Below are positions 1 to 7,744 of a DNA stretch of 15,411 bases, piece after piece. Where the stretch lies: NCBI GenBank assembly GCA_018826645.1, contig JAHJZF010000008.1:1-15411 (forward strand), read 5' to 3'. The position numbers and the translations under genes were made by a program. The first letter of the stretch is position 1. The number at the start of each line of letters is the position of its first letter. The stretch comes from Patescibacteria group bacterium. GTDB lineage: Bacteria; Patescibacteriota; Minisyncoccia; UBA6257; Colwellbacteraceae. The notes beneath the pieces were generated by a model. It had not been told where the DNA came from, did not search any database, and saw nothing but the letters and a program-made list of their open reading frames with translations.

Positions 1-536
1 GCCTAAATTACGCCATCATAGATGTGGGAGGAATTAGTTATAAGGTCCGCATTCCTGTTGCCCAAGAAAAATTACCCCAGATAGGAGAAAATATAGAGGT
101 TTTTACATACCTTCATATAAGAGAGGGAGGGGCTGATTTGTACGGTTTCTTTAAAGAAGATGAGCTGAATCTTTTCGAACTTTTGATTTCGGTCTCGGGG
201 GTGGGTCCTAAATCGGCTATGGCGATACTGTCCGTAAGTTTTGCCGATAAGCTTAGGATAGCGATTGCTACGGGTGAGCCCGACCTATTAAGGCGTTCAT
301 CGGGCGTGGGCAGAAAGACGGCTGAAAGAATCATTGTCGAGCTGAGGGATAAGGTGGGCGCAGTGGACAGTAAGGGCGCGACTGCTCTGGCAGAGTCCGA
401 CCAAGATGTATACGAAGCCCTTCTAGGGCTTGGGTACCAGAGAAAGAAGATAGAGGACGTCTTGCGAGAAATAAGCCCAGAGATTACGGACGTGAGAGAT
501 CGCCTTAAAGAGGCGCTCAAAAAAATTAAAGGCTAG
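1..536 (+). CDS. ruvA: Holliday junction branch migration protein RuvA (5' end cut by window)
   Basis: RuvA binds the four-way Holliday junction as a tetramer and loads the RuvB motor during recombinational repair. The frame is open from base 3 to the TAG at 534-536. A GTG at 24 is not the real start, because family-like sequence (LNYAIIDVGG) continues upstream of it; about a dozen residues are probably missing. Visible in order are the end of the N-terminal OB domain, two helix-hairpin-helix motifs (LISVSGVGPKSA and LRRSSGVGRKTAERI), and a C-terminal three-helix domain (from DQDVYEALLGLGY) that contacts RuvB. About 178 residues are seen against a usual 190-200. The next gene starts 3 bases after the stop, so the two are probably co-transcribed. 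No ruvB or ruvC is visible. Confidence 0.95.
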   Translation, partial: LNYAIIDVGGISYKVRIPVAQEKLPQIGENIEVFTYLHIREGGADLYGFFKEDELNLFELLISVSGVGPKSAMAILSVSFADKLRIAIATGEPDLLRRSSGVGRKTAERIIVELRDKVGAVDSKGATALAESDQDVYEALLGLGYQRKKIEDVLREISPEITDVRDRLKEALKKIKG

Positions 537-539
537 ACC

Positions 540-1802
540 ATGGCTATTTCTTCTTGGACAATATTCAATTCAATTTTAGAGGGGATTAAGAAGTTCCCTC
601 TCTTTAAATGGCTTTATAAAATTTCATGGGCGCCATTTGTCTATCATTTTGTGTTGGCACTGTTTGGAGCTGTTATTTATAGGTTCCCTTCAAGAAAGGT
701 GAAAGTTATAGGGGTAACGGGGACAAAAGGTAAAACTACCACTCTAGAATTAATAAATGCGGGCCTCGAAGCGTCTGGAGAAAAGACGGCCCTTCTCTCT
801 TCGTTGCGAATTAAGATTGGCGAAGAAACCAAGCCTAATCTTTCGGGTAATACTCAGCCGGGCAGATTCTACGTGCAGTATTTTATTCGCGAGGCGATTA
901 AAAAGGAGTGTCGGTATGTTTTATTAGAGGTCGGCTCAGAAGGAGTAGTGCGTCATAGGCACCGTTTTATAGATTTTGATATTGCCGCCTTTGTTAATAT
1001 TCATCCAGAACATATTGAATCGCATGGTAGCTTTGAAAAATATCGTGAAGCCAAGCTCAGTTTCTTCCGATACGTTGGAGAGTCTTGGTCAAAAAAGGAT
1101 AAGAAGTTTTTTGTAAACCAAGAAGATAGAAGCGCAGACCATTTCATTAAAGCAGCGGGCAATAATGACGTAATTCTTACCACAAAGACAAACAAATCCC
1201 TTAAAATGTTGGGCGATTTCAATCTTGATAACGCTGGTGTTGCCGAAGCCGTTCTGCGCAATTTGGGAGTCGACGATGAGGTAATCAAAAAAGCGTTTGA
1301 AAACTTTTCTGGCGTCTCTGGTCGGATGGAATATGTTCAGAAAGAGCCTTTTGCCGTGGTGGTAGATTATGCACACACACCGGACTCCCTAGAGGCGGTT
1401 TATAAGAATCTAAAATCTGAAAAAGGAAACCTTATTTGCGTCTTGGGGTCTGCTGGAGGTGGTAGAGATAAATGGAAGCGTCCTAAGATGGGGAGCATCG
1501 CTGCGAATTATTGTACAGAAATCATCCTTACGGATGAAGATCCTTTTGACGAAGATCCGATGGAGATTGTAGAAGAGATTAGAGTCGGCATGCCGGAGAA
1601 ACGAGCTAAAGATGCAGAAATTATTCTTGATAGAGAACAGGCTATCCGAAGAGGTATCTCTTTGGCCAAGAAGGGAGACGTCGTTGTGATTACTGGTAAG
1701 GGGAGCGAACTTAGTATCAGGGTTAAAAACGGCAAGAAGATTCCCTGGTCGGATGTCGGAGTTGTTAGGCAAATTTTGGGCTATACTAATCAGGCGTTAT
1801 GA
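540..1802 (+). CDS. MurE-like Mur ligase (UDP-N-acetylmuramyl peptide synthetase family)
   Basis: ATP-dependent amide ligase of the Mur family, which adds an amino acid to the muramyl peptide precursor in the cytoplasm. Visible: P-loop GTKGKTTT (residues 61-68), central Mur signature NIHPEHIESHG (153-163) followed by YREAKLSFF with the expected lysine, DYAHTPDSLEAV opening the C-terminal domain, and ITGKGSE near the end. At the MurE position for amino acid choice (DNPR in meso-DAP enzymes) it reads DEDPFDEDP (332-340), so the added residue cannot be inferred. The usual N-terminal UDP-binding domain is replaced by about 50 residues with one hydrophobic stretch (about 33-46). At 420 aa it is shorter than typical MurE (about 490). 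The TGA stop overlaps the next ATG (ATGA). A divergent non-MurE Mur ligase is possible. Confidence 0.85.
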   Translation: MAISSWTIFNSILEGIKKFPLFKWLYKISWAPFVYHFVLALFGAVIYRFPSRKVKVIGVTGTKGKTTTLELINAGLEASGEKTALLSSLRIKIGEETKPNLSGNTQPGRFYVQYFIREAIKKECRYVLLEVGSEGVVRHRHRFIDFDIAAFVNIHPEHIESHGSFEKYREAKLSFFRYVGESWSKKDKKFFVNQEDRSADHFIKAAGNNDVILTTKTNKSLKMLGDFNLDNAGVAEAVLRNLGVDDEVIKKAFENFSGVSGRMEYVQKEPFAVVVDYAHTPDSLEAVYKNLKSEKGNLICVLGSAGGGRDKWKRPKMGSIAANYCTEIILTDEDPFDEDPMEIVEEIRVGMPEKRAKDAEIILDREQAIRRGISLAKKGDVVVITGKGSELSIRVKNGKKIPWSDVGVVRQILGYTNQAL

Positions 1803-3154
1803 AATTAACTTTCTACGGAGGAGCAAAAACTGTAACGGGTTCTAATTATCTCCTTGAATCTGAGGGGACTAAAATTTTAGTTGATTGTGGTCTTCATCAG
1901 GGGGGCTATGTTTGCGAACTTGATAATTATGACCCCTTTTTGTACGACCCGAAGTCTATAGACGCACTTTTTATAACTCATGCCCATATTGATCATATTG
2001 GTAGGGTTCCTAAGCTTTATAAAGAGGGTTTTCGAGGGAAAATATTTTCGACCCCTCCCGCTAAAGAGTTCGCAGAAGAATTGTTATTAGATTCAGGAGA
2101 CCTTCTTAAAAGGGAGGCCAAAAAATGCGGTAAAGAACCGATCTATTCAGCAGAAGACGTGGTTGGAGCGCTCTCTCTTTGGAATACAGAGAAATATCAC
2201 AAAGAAATCGTGGTTAAAGATATAAAAGGATCTTTTTACGATGCGGGGCACATACTAGGCTCTAGTTCGGTTCTAATAGAAGCTGAAGGAAAGAAAGTTG
2301 TGTTCTCTGGTGATCTTGGAAATATGCCAGCTCCTCTTATCAAAGAATACGAGAAAATAGGAGGCATCGATTATGCGGTTATGGAGTCTACTTATGGAGG
2401 TAGAATTCATGAAGACCCAGCAGAAAGAAAAGCTCTTTTAGAAGACGCCATAGAAGACGTAGTTCAAAGAGGAGGTGCGTTAATGATTCCTGCTTTTGCT
2501 ATGGAGAGGACGCAAGAACTACTCTACGAACTTAACGGATTAGTAGAAAATGGGCGCATCCCAGAGATACCAATATTCTTAGACAGCCCATTAGCTATTA
2601 AATTAACGGCAGTTTATAAAAAATACGAAGGAGACGCTGACTATTTTGATAAGGAGTCTATAGATTTAATTAAATCAGGAGATGCAATTTTTCAATTTCC
2701 AGGACTTCGCCTAACTCTTAAGACCGCAGACTCAAAGAAGATAAAAGAGACTCCCAATCCCAAGATAGTTATTGCTGGAAGCGGAATGTCTCAGGGTGGA
2801 AGAATTGTTTTTCATGAGAGCGAGTATCTTCCAGACGAGAATAGCACAATCCTATTTATAGGCTATCAAGTTAAAAATTCTTTAGGACGAAGAATTTTTG
2901 AGGGAGAAAATCCGGTTACGATTATGGGCAAGAAAGTTCTGGTGCGGGCGAAAGTGGTGGCAATCGGAGGTTATTCTGCCCACGCCGACCAGATATTATT
3001 AATGCGGTGGCTGAAACCAATGAAGGAAACCTTAAAGAAAGTTTATTTAGTCCATGGAGAAGAAGAACAGATGACCCTGTTGGCACAAAAGCTAAAAGAC
3101 TTTATGGCTATTGATGTCGAAATCCCGGAGTTAGAGGAATCGGTCGAATTATAG
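1799..3154 (+). CDS. Metallo-beta-lactamase / beta-CASP RNA-processing exonuclease
   Basis: Predicted zinc-dependent ribonuclease of the CPSF73-like beta-CASP family, acting in cytoplasmic RNA turnover or processing. The metal site is intact: HAHIDH (61-66), H151 in YDAGHILGSS and D171 in FSGDLGN, with the last histidine in GGYSAHADQ near the C-terminus. Beta-CASP blocks are visible: MESTYGGR, ALMIPAFAMERTQELLYEL, FLDSPLA and GSGMSQGGRIVFH. The 451 aa length is normal. Its ATG overlaps the stop of the Mur ligase gene by 4 bases, with AGG seven to nine bases upstream, so translational coupling is likely. The RNA substrate cannot be told from sequence. Confidence 0.92.
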   Translation: MKLTFYGGAKTVTGSNYLLESEGTKILVDCGLHQGGYVCELDNYDPFLYDPKSIDALFITHAHIDHIGRVPKLYKEGFRGKIFSTPPAKEFAEELLLDSGDLLKREAKKCGKEPIYSAEDVVGALSLWNTEKYHKEIVVKDIKGSFYDAGHILGSSSVLIEAEGKKVVFSGDLGNMPAPLIKEYEKIGGIDYAVMESTYGGRIHEDPAERKALLEDAIEDVVQRGGALMIPAFAMERTQELLYELNGLVENGRIPEIPIFLDSPLAIKLTAVYKKYEGDADYFDKESIDLIKSGDAIFQFPGLRLTLKTADSKKIKETPNPKIVIAGSGMSQGGRIVFHESEYLPDENSTILFIGYQVKNSLGRRIFEGENPVTIMGKKVLVRAKVVAIGGYSAHADQILLMRWLKPMKETLKKVYLVHGEEEQMTLLAQKLKDFMAIDVEIPELEESVEL

Positions 3155-3156
3155 AT

Positions 3157-3162
3157 TATAAT
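3157..3162 (+). promoter_or_regulatory. -10 box (TATAAT) for the LOG-family gene, leaderless configuration
   Basis: Perfect TATAAT followed by exactly six bases (TGAAGC) and the ATG at 3169. Transcription normally starts about 7 bases after the box, which here is the A of the ATG. No recognisable -35 is seen. No Shine-Dalgarno fits. Confidence 0.6.
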
Positions 3163-3168
3163 TGAAGC

Positions 3169-3762
3169 ATGATAGAGAATAAGCAAAACAATATTAAAAT
3201 ATGTGTTTCGGGGGCGGCCGAAACGGGGCATTGCACGGAGAAGGCTTTTGAGGCTGGAGAGGCGGTAGGGGTCGCCATTGCTAAGGCTGGGTGCATATTG
3301 TTAGACGGTGCCACTACGGGTTTTCCGTATTGGGCAGCCAAAGGCGCCAAGCAGGCGAACGGTATGGTTGTCGGTTTTTCACCGGCCCTTAGCGAAAAGG
3401 AGCACGTCAAGAGATATGAGCTTCCCCTAGAATATAGAGACATGATTGTTTATACAGGGCTTGGCTATTCGGGGCGCAACCTTATATTGATTAGGGCTGC
3501 AGATGCAGTAGTTATTGGATGCGGGAGGATGGGAACCATTAACGAATTTACGCATGCTTTCGAGGACCAAAAACCCATTGGTGTTTTGGAAGGAGATTGG
3601 GAGACGGACGAGCTTTTAAGGCTTATTATCGAAAAATCTAATAGGGCCGAAGAGATGAAGGACAAAATAGTGTTCGAAAGCGATCCAGAGAAATTGATTA
3701 GCAGATTAGTCGAAATCGTCAAAAAAGAAAAAGCAGCGGGTGGACCTGCTGACATCAAATAA
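3169..3762 (+). CDS. LOG/SLOG-fold family protein (TIGR00725-like, putative nucleotide-binding)
   Basis: Rossmann-like SLOG/LOG-superfamily protein of 197 aa. Visible signs: ICVSGAAETG near the N-terminus, SGRNLILIRAADAVVIGCG, and GRMGTINEF (119-127) at the place of the PGGxGTxxE motif of cytokinin-riboside-monophosphate phosphoribohydrolases. The two residues before the first motif glycine are G-C, not P-G, so LOG enzyme activity is uncertain; a nucleotide or nucleotide-sugar binding role fits as well. The acidic residue of the motif (E126) is kept. It lies 14 bases after the MBL gene but appears to have its own leaderless promoter. The precise substrate is not recognisable. Confidence 0.75.
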   Translation: MIENKQNNIKICVSGAAETGHCTEKAFEAGEAVGVAIAKAGCILLDGATTGFPYWAAKGAKQANGMVVGFSPALSEKEHVKRYELPLEYRDMIVYTGLGYSGRNLILIRAADAVVIGCGRMGTINEFTHAFEDQKPIGVLEGDWETDELLRLIIEKSNRAEEMKDKIVFESDPEKLISRLVEIVKKEKAAGGPADIK

Positions 3763-3774
3763 AAAGGTCGGCAA

Positions 3775-4047
3775 TTGATTAAATTATCTATGGCCATAAA
3801 AGAGAGAAAACCAATCGGCGAAGTGATTCACTACTTTGGAGGAGTGGGAGTGGCGGTGATTAAGTTCAAGGCGAAAGTTAAGGCCGGAATCAGTGTGCAT
3901 TTTAAAGGCGCGACGACCGATTTCGAACAGAAGTTGTCATCGATGCAGTTGGACCACAAAGAAATTAAAGAAGCCAGCAAGGGTAAAGAAGTTGGCGTTA
4001 AGGTCGACGATCGCGTGAGGGTCGGAGACGAAGTCTACGAAGCCTAA
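3775..4047 (+). CDS. Small translation-factor-like beta-barrel protein (EF-Tu domain 2 type)
   Basis: A 90 aa protein made of one EF-Tu/EF-G domain-2-like barrel: IGEVIHYFGGVGVAVIKF, then a VKAGISVHFKGATTDFEQKL strand pair and SMQLDHKEI, ending in VGVKVDDRVRVGDEVYEA. This pattern is typical of stand-alone 'translation elongation factor-like' proteins and of the C-terminal barrel of U32 peptidases. Function unknown; there is no GTPase domain. Start choice: TTG at 3775 has AAAGGT six bases upstream, while the in-frame ATG at 3790 (MAIKERKPIGEV) has no ribosome site but agrees better with where the conserved barrel begins. It follows the LOG gene by 12 bases. Confidence 0.75.
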   Translation: MIKLSMAIKERKPIGEVIHYFGGVGVAVIKFKAKVKAGISVHFKGATTDFEQKLSSMQLDHKEIKEASKGKEVGVKVDDRVRVGDEVYEA

Positions 4048-4057
4048 ATTTTAATAA

Positions 4058-5731
4058 ATGCTGTTCTTAGAGATTACAGTAGCTTTGGTTTTGGCTGTGG
4101 TGTTTGGGTTTATAGCCCACCTTTTGAAACAGCCACCGATTATTGGATTCATCATCGCCGGAATAGCCGTTGGTTATTTGGGTGGTCCTGGATTTGGTGG
4201 AGAAGTGATTGAGGGCCTAGCGCCTATTGGTGTGGCTCTTTTGCTTTTTTTGGTCGGTTTGGAAATGAACTTCAAGGAGCTTCGTAACGTTGGTGTTCCG
4301 GCGATGCTAACGGGCTTCGGTCAAATTATTTTTACATTTGGAACGGGATATCTCATTGCTACGTGGCTTGGGTTTACTACATTAGCTGCTGTCTATATAT
4401 CCATAGCCCTTACTTTCTCTTCAACAATCATTGTGGTGAAGCTTCTTTCAGAAAAGAAAGAGCTTTCTACCCTCTATGGGAGAATCGTTGTCGGCTCTCT
4501 TTTAATACAAGACCTTGTTGCGATAGTAGCCCTTATATTTTTGGCTGGGCTTCAAGATGGGCAAGGTTCAGCGGGCGACTTTGCTTTAATTTTGGCAAAA
4601 GGAGGGGCATTAGTTGGACTTACTTTCTTCGTTGCAAGATTTTTTCCTAAATTTTTAAACAGAGTGGGGCGCTCTCAAGAGATGTTATATCTTTTCAGCA
4701 TCGCTTGGGCATTGGGGTTGTCTGCTATTACTGAAATTATAGGGCTCTCTATCGAGGTTGGAGGCTTTTTGGCCGGCATAGCTTTGGCCAATTCGTCAGA
4801 GCATTTTCAGATAGGATCTCGCATGAAGCCGATTAGAGACTTCTTCTTAATTCTTTTCTTTGTTAGTTTGGGTGCTCGAATGTTGGTTGGAGGAGTGTCG
4901 GCGCCCATAGGAGCTGCGATAGCCCTATCTCTTTTTGTTCTGATTATTAATCCTTTAATAGTAATGATTATAATGGGCCTTTTGGGATATAGGTCTAAGA
5001 CAAGCTTTTTGGCGAGCATATCTCTTGCTCAAATTTCTGAATTTGGTTTGATAATAGTTGCCCTCGGATTGCGTTTAGGTCACCTTACGGGCGAAGAGGC
5101 TGCCTTGGTGACCCTAGTTGGCATTATTACAATTTTTGTTTCCTCGTACTTCATAATTTATGGGAGCGAATTATACGTGTTTATGAAGCCGGTGCTCAAA
5201 TGGTTTGAGTTTCGTCATAATTTGGTGGACGAGGGTTCTTTAGAAAAGGAGTTGAAAGATCATATTGTTTTAGTAGGGGTTCATAGAACTGGTGAGAGCA
5301 TTTTAAAAACCCTCGAAAAATCAGGCACCGATTTTGTGGCAGTTGATTTTGATCCCATATTAGTCGCTTCGTTAAAGAATAAAGGTGTTCCTGTTATCTA
5401 CGGAGACATTACGGATGAAGAAATCCAAGAATTGATACAGCTTGATAAAGCCAAGGCAATTATTTCCACTGTTCCTAATAAGAAAGATAATTTGGCAGTT
5501 TTAATTATGGCTAGAGAAATAAACAAAAAAGCCAAAATTATATTAACTGCTCAGGAAGAAGAAGACGCAGCCGAGTTCTATAAGAAAGGCGCGAATTACG
5601 TTATTCAACCCCACTTTGTTGGCGGTTGGGAGCTTGCTCAATCTTTGGGGGAGAATAAAGATTTTAGTGGACTAATTAAATTACAAGAAAGAGACGCCAG
5701 AGTGCTCGACCTCAGGGGCCTGTCCCGTTAG
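4058..5731 (+). CDS. Cation:proton antiporter, CPA2/Kef type, with C-terminal RCK (TrkA-N) domain
   Basis: Inner-membrane monovalent cation/H+ exchanger or Kef-like K+ efflux system. Residues 1 to about 385 form some twelve hydrophobic segments with CPA2 landmarks: PPIIGFIIAGIAVG, LLLFLVGLEMNFKEL, LLIQDLVAIVAL and GLSIEVGGFLAGIALANS. From about residue 400 comes a Rossmann RCK_N domain (DHIVLVGVHRTGESILKTL, then AVDFDP) that should bind NAD(H) or a nucleotide and gate transport. Its glycine motif reads GVHRTG instead of the usual GxGxxG. There is no clear RCK_C domain, so 557 aa fits a short Kef. The ATG lies 10 bases after the previous stop without a clear ribosome site. Ion preference (K+ or Na+) cannot be read from sequence. 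Confidence 0.9.
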   Translation: MLFLEITVALVLAVVFGFIAHLLKQPPIIGFIIAGIAVGYLGGPGFGGEVIEGLAPIGVALLLFLVGLEMNFKELRNVGVPAMLTGFGQIIFTFGTGYLIATWLGFTTLAAVYISIALTFSSTIIVVKLLSEKKELSTLYGRIVVGSLLIQDLVAIVALIFLAGLQDGQGSAGDFALILAKGGALVGLTFFVARFFPKFLNRVGRSQEMLYLFSIAWALGLSAITEIIGLSIEVGGFLAGIALANSSEHFQIGSRMKPIRDFFLILFFVSLGARMLVGGVSAPIGAAIALSLFVLIINPLIVMIIMGLLGYRSKTSFLASISLAQISEFGLIIVALGLRLGHLTGEEAALVTLVGIITIFVSSYFIIYGSELYVFMKPVLKWFEFRHNLVDEGSLEKELKDHIVLVGVHRTGESILKTLEKSGTDFVAVDFDPILVASLKNKGVPVIYGDITDEEIQELIQLDKAKAIISTVPNKKDNLAVLIMAREINKKAKIILTAQEEEDAAEFYKKGANYVIQPHFVGGWELAQSLGENKDFSGLIKLQERDARVLDLRGLSR

Positions 5732-5752
5732 ACGTAAGAACGCCTAACGGGA
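5723..5752. terminator. Hairpin between convergent antiporter and UDG genes
   Basis: Perfect 9-bp stem TCCCGTTAG (5723-5731) / CTAACGGGA (5744-5752), extended inside by 3 bp after one mismatch. The antiporter stop codon is part of the left arm. No T-run follows on either strand, so it may stop or protect the 3' ends of both convergent transcripts without being a classical rho-independent terminator. Confidence 0.5.
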
Positions 5753-5780
5753 TTTAGGAAAATAATTAAGGAAGCTCATC

Positions 5781-6383
5781 TCACTCTTCGTTGGGTAGTT
5801 TTTTCTTTTCCAATCTTTTTTTAAGAAGGTCTTCGTATCCAGAAATGAGCTTGGGAAGTTTTGTTAAGCCGTTTTTAATATCTTCTATTAGGCTCGCCCT
5901 TCTAAGGGCGGCGGCTGGATGATAGAGGGGTATTAGTAGAATGTTTCTCCACCAAAATATTTTTCCTTGGTCTTGCGATATTTTCCCGTCATCTAGGAAG
6001 TGGTTCATTGCGTATCTCCCTAATGGAACAATGACCTTCGGAGAGATTATTTCTATCTGTTTTTCTAAATAAGGTTTGTAGGCCTTAATTTCTTCTGGAA
6101 GTGGGTCTCTATTTTTTGGGGGCCTCCTTTTTACAACATTGGTAATATAGCAGTCCTCCCTTTTGCTCCCCGTCTCTTCGAGAAGTTTGTCGAGGAGTTT
6201 GCCTGCTCTTCCTACGAATGGACGACCTTCGCGGTCTTCATAGAATCCAGGCGCTTCTCCTATGAATAAAACATCGGCTTTCGGATTGCCTTCACCAAAG
6301 ACGAGCGTTCCTTCGTTAAGAGGAAGACTTTTGTCGGCCAGCATTTTTTCTTCGAGTTCTTTAAGGTTTTTTTTCTCAGACAT
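5781..6383 (-). CDS. Uracil-DNA glycosylase, family-4-like, lacking the Fe-S cysteines
   Basis: Base-excision repair enzyme that removes uracil from DNA. Hallmarks of the family 4/5 fold are clear: VFGEGNP, motif A GEAPG (42-46) followed by FYEDREGRPFVGRAG, YITNVVKRRPPKNRDPLPEEI, and motif B HPAAALR (about 155-161). Family 4 enzymes carry a 4Fe-4S cluster held by four cysteines (13, 16, 85, 101 in the Thermus thermophilus enzyme, from memory). At the aligned places this protein has L15, K18, R86 and Y102, and its only cysteine (C78) is elsewhere. All active-site motifs remain, so an active cluster-free enzyme is likely. Length is 200 aa. A TATAAT box six bases before the ATG predicts a leaderless message. 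Confidence 0.88.
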   Translation of the reverse strand: MSEKKNLKELEEKMLADKSLPLNEGTLVFGEGNPKADVLFIGEAPGFYEDREGRPFVGRAGKLLDKLLEETGSKREDCYITNVVKRRPPKNRDPLPEEIKAYKPYLEKQIEIISPKVIVPLGRYAMNHFLDDGKISQDQGKIFWWRNILLIPLYHPAAALRRASLIEDIKNGLTKLPKLISGYEDLLKKRLEKKKLPNEE

Positions 6384-6389
6384 AAGTTA

Positions 6390-6395
6390 ATTATA
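6390..6395 (-). promoter_or_regulatory. -10 box (TATAAT) for the uracil-DNA glycosylase gene
   Basis: On the minus strand TATAAT is followed by six bases (TAACTT) and the ATG at 6383, which puts the expected transcription start on the start codon. TTAGTT, 17 bp upstream, is only a weak -35. Confidence 0.6.
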
Positions 6396-6422
6396 CGAAT
6401 TAGCTTGTGTTAAACTAACGTC

Positions 6423-7088
6423 ATGAATGGAGATTTATATTTTCGATACCCAATTCTAGATTTTAGCTATTGGCGTCGTCTCGCAAGAAGGGTTGGACGC
6501 AATATATTTGAGATAGTTCTATCGGTTTCGGCAATCGTAATGTTGTTTTCGGATGTTCCAGATCTTATTTTAATAGGAGCCGTCCTCTTTGCCTATACGA
6601 TTTATAGTTTTGGCAGACGCATTTTTCAGTCCAAGCCAAGCAATAAATTTAAAGGAGGCAACCTAGCGGACTTTACGACTAAGAAATCTAAAAAAATAAT
6701 CCTAGTCGCTTACGACAGATCCGCTTTTTTGGGTGGTAGTTTTCTTTTACACCTTACGCGCGAGTTGGTAGAGCTTCCGATAGTGATAAGAGTCTTAAAA
6801 GGACTTGATGTTAGTAGGGACGAATTCGTTTCTAAGTTGGAGTTCTATATAAGCGATGAGACAAACGTTAAAGAAACGAATATCTGGCGACAGGCTAAAA
6901 TTGAAGAGCTTATGATAGCCGCCCTTGTCGCTCAGTCTGACGAGAAGAAACCCATCCAGCCTTTTCACCTTTTCTTAGCCCTTCCAGAGACGCAAAACGA
7001 GCGTGTACAGAGATTATTTAACCTTTTTGGATTAAACCCCGCTAAGCTCGAGAAAGCGGCTAGATACCACAATATTATTAATAGCTAG
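6423..7088 (+). CDS. Membrane-anchored protein with Clp-N-like domain, no AAA+ ATPase
   Basis: 221 aa. A basic N-terminal segment (YWRRLARRVGRN) precedes two hydrophobic stretches (about 28-43 and 47-62). The soluble C-terminal half contains IEELMIAALVAQ, IQPFHLFLALPE and VQRLFNLFGLNPAKLEKAA, which resemble the paired repeats of the ClpA/ClpC N-domain used to dock adaptors and substrates. No Walker motif is present and no AAA+ part follows: the next gene starts one base after the stop. It may act as a membrane-bound adaptor or be a ClpC remnant. The family call rests on pattern resemblance only. TAAACT six bases before the ATG is a weak leaderless -10. Confidence 0.5.
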   Translation: MNGDLYFRYPILDFSYWRRLARRVGRNIFEIVLSVSAIVMLFSDVPDLILIGAVLFAYTIYSFGRRIFQSKPSNKFKGGNLADFTTKKSKKIILVAYDRSAFLGGSFLLHLTRELVELPIVIRVLKGLDVSRDEFVSKLEFYISDETNVKETNIWRQAKIEELMIAALVAQSDEKKPIQPFHLFLALPETQNERVQRLFNLFGLNPAKLEKAARYHNIINS

Positions 7089-7089
7089 A

Positions 7090-7737
7090 ATGTTTAATAA
7101 GGTTAATAGAGTAATAAAATATTTCATTATTTCAGACTTGTTTCTCTTTATGGGATGGGGACTGATATCGCCTATTTTTTCTATTTTCGTTATTGAAGAA
7201 ATTGTGGGCGCAACCCTAGTAACGGTGGGCGTTGTGTCAGCCTTCTATTGGTTGGTTAGGTCTTTGGTCCAGTTTCCGATAGCTGTTGCGCTTGATAAAA
7301 TGAAGGGAGAAAAAGACGACTTTTATGTTTTGGTTCTAAGTTTATTAATGATTGGCGGACTATCTTTTGCCATGACGTTGGTTGAAACTCCTTTTCAATT
7401 GTATTTTATTCAGGCTCTTTACGGAGGCGCCTTTGGGGCCTATAGCATCGCATGGCCGTCTATCTTTTCAAGACACATGGACAAAGGGAGGGTCGCCATA
7501 GATTGGTCTTTAGATAAGGGATTAATTGGATTAATTATTGCGGGGACGTCTTTGTTGGGAGCAGAGGTGGCGAACACAATAGGTTTCGACGCAGTCTTTA
7601 TTCTTACGGGAGCGGTCTCTATATTGTCAGCCTTAGCGCTTTTTGCTGTTCCCAAATTGATTATCCCAAAATCAAGCACAAGTGATTTAGAAGCGATTAT
7701 TCAAAGAATTCAGGGAAAGCATAAGTTAAGAGGATAA
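7090..7737 (+). CDS. Half-size major facilitator superfamily (MFS)-like membrane protein
   Basis: 215 aa with about six hydrophobic segments, matching one half of a 12-helix MFS carrier. MFS-like features are the first helix FIISDLFLFMGWGLISPIFSIFV, and an acidic/basic loop (ALDKMKGEKDD) after helix 2 where the MFS loop 2-3 signature would lie. Substrate unknown. The frame ends in a hydrophilic tail (IPKSSTSDLEAIIQRIQGKHKLRG), and the second half is not found in another frame downstream because PolX begins 8 bases later. Either a genuine half-transporter that dimerises or an old truncation. It starts one base after the Clp-N-like gene and lacks a visible ribosome site. Confidence 0.65.
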   Translation: MFNKVNRVIKYFIISDLFLFMGWGLISPIFSIFVIEEIVGATLVTVGVVSAFYWLVRSLVQFPIAVALDKMKGEKDDFYVLVLSLLMIGGLSFAMTLVETPFQLYFIQALYGGAFGAYSIAWPSIFSRHMDKGRVAIDWSLDKGLIGLIIAGTSLLGAEVANTIGFDAVFILTGAVSILSALALFAVPKLIIPKSSTSDLEAIIQRIQGKHKLRG

Positions 7738-7744
7738 GGTTTCT

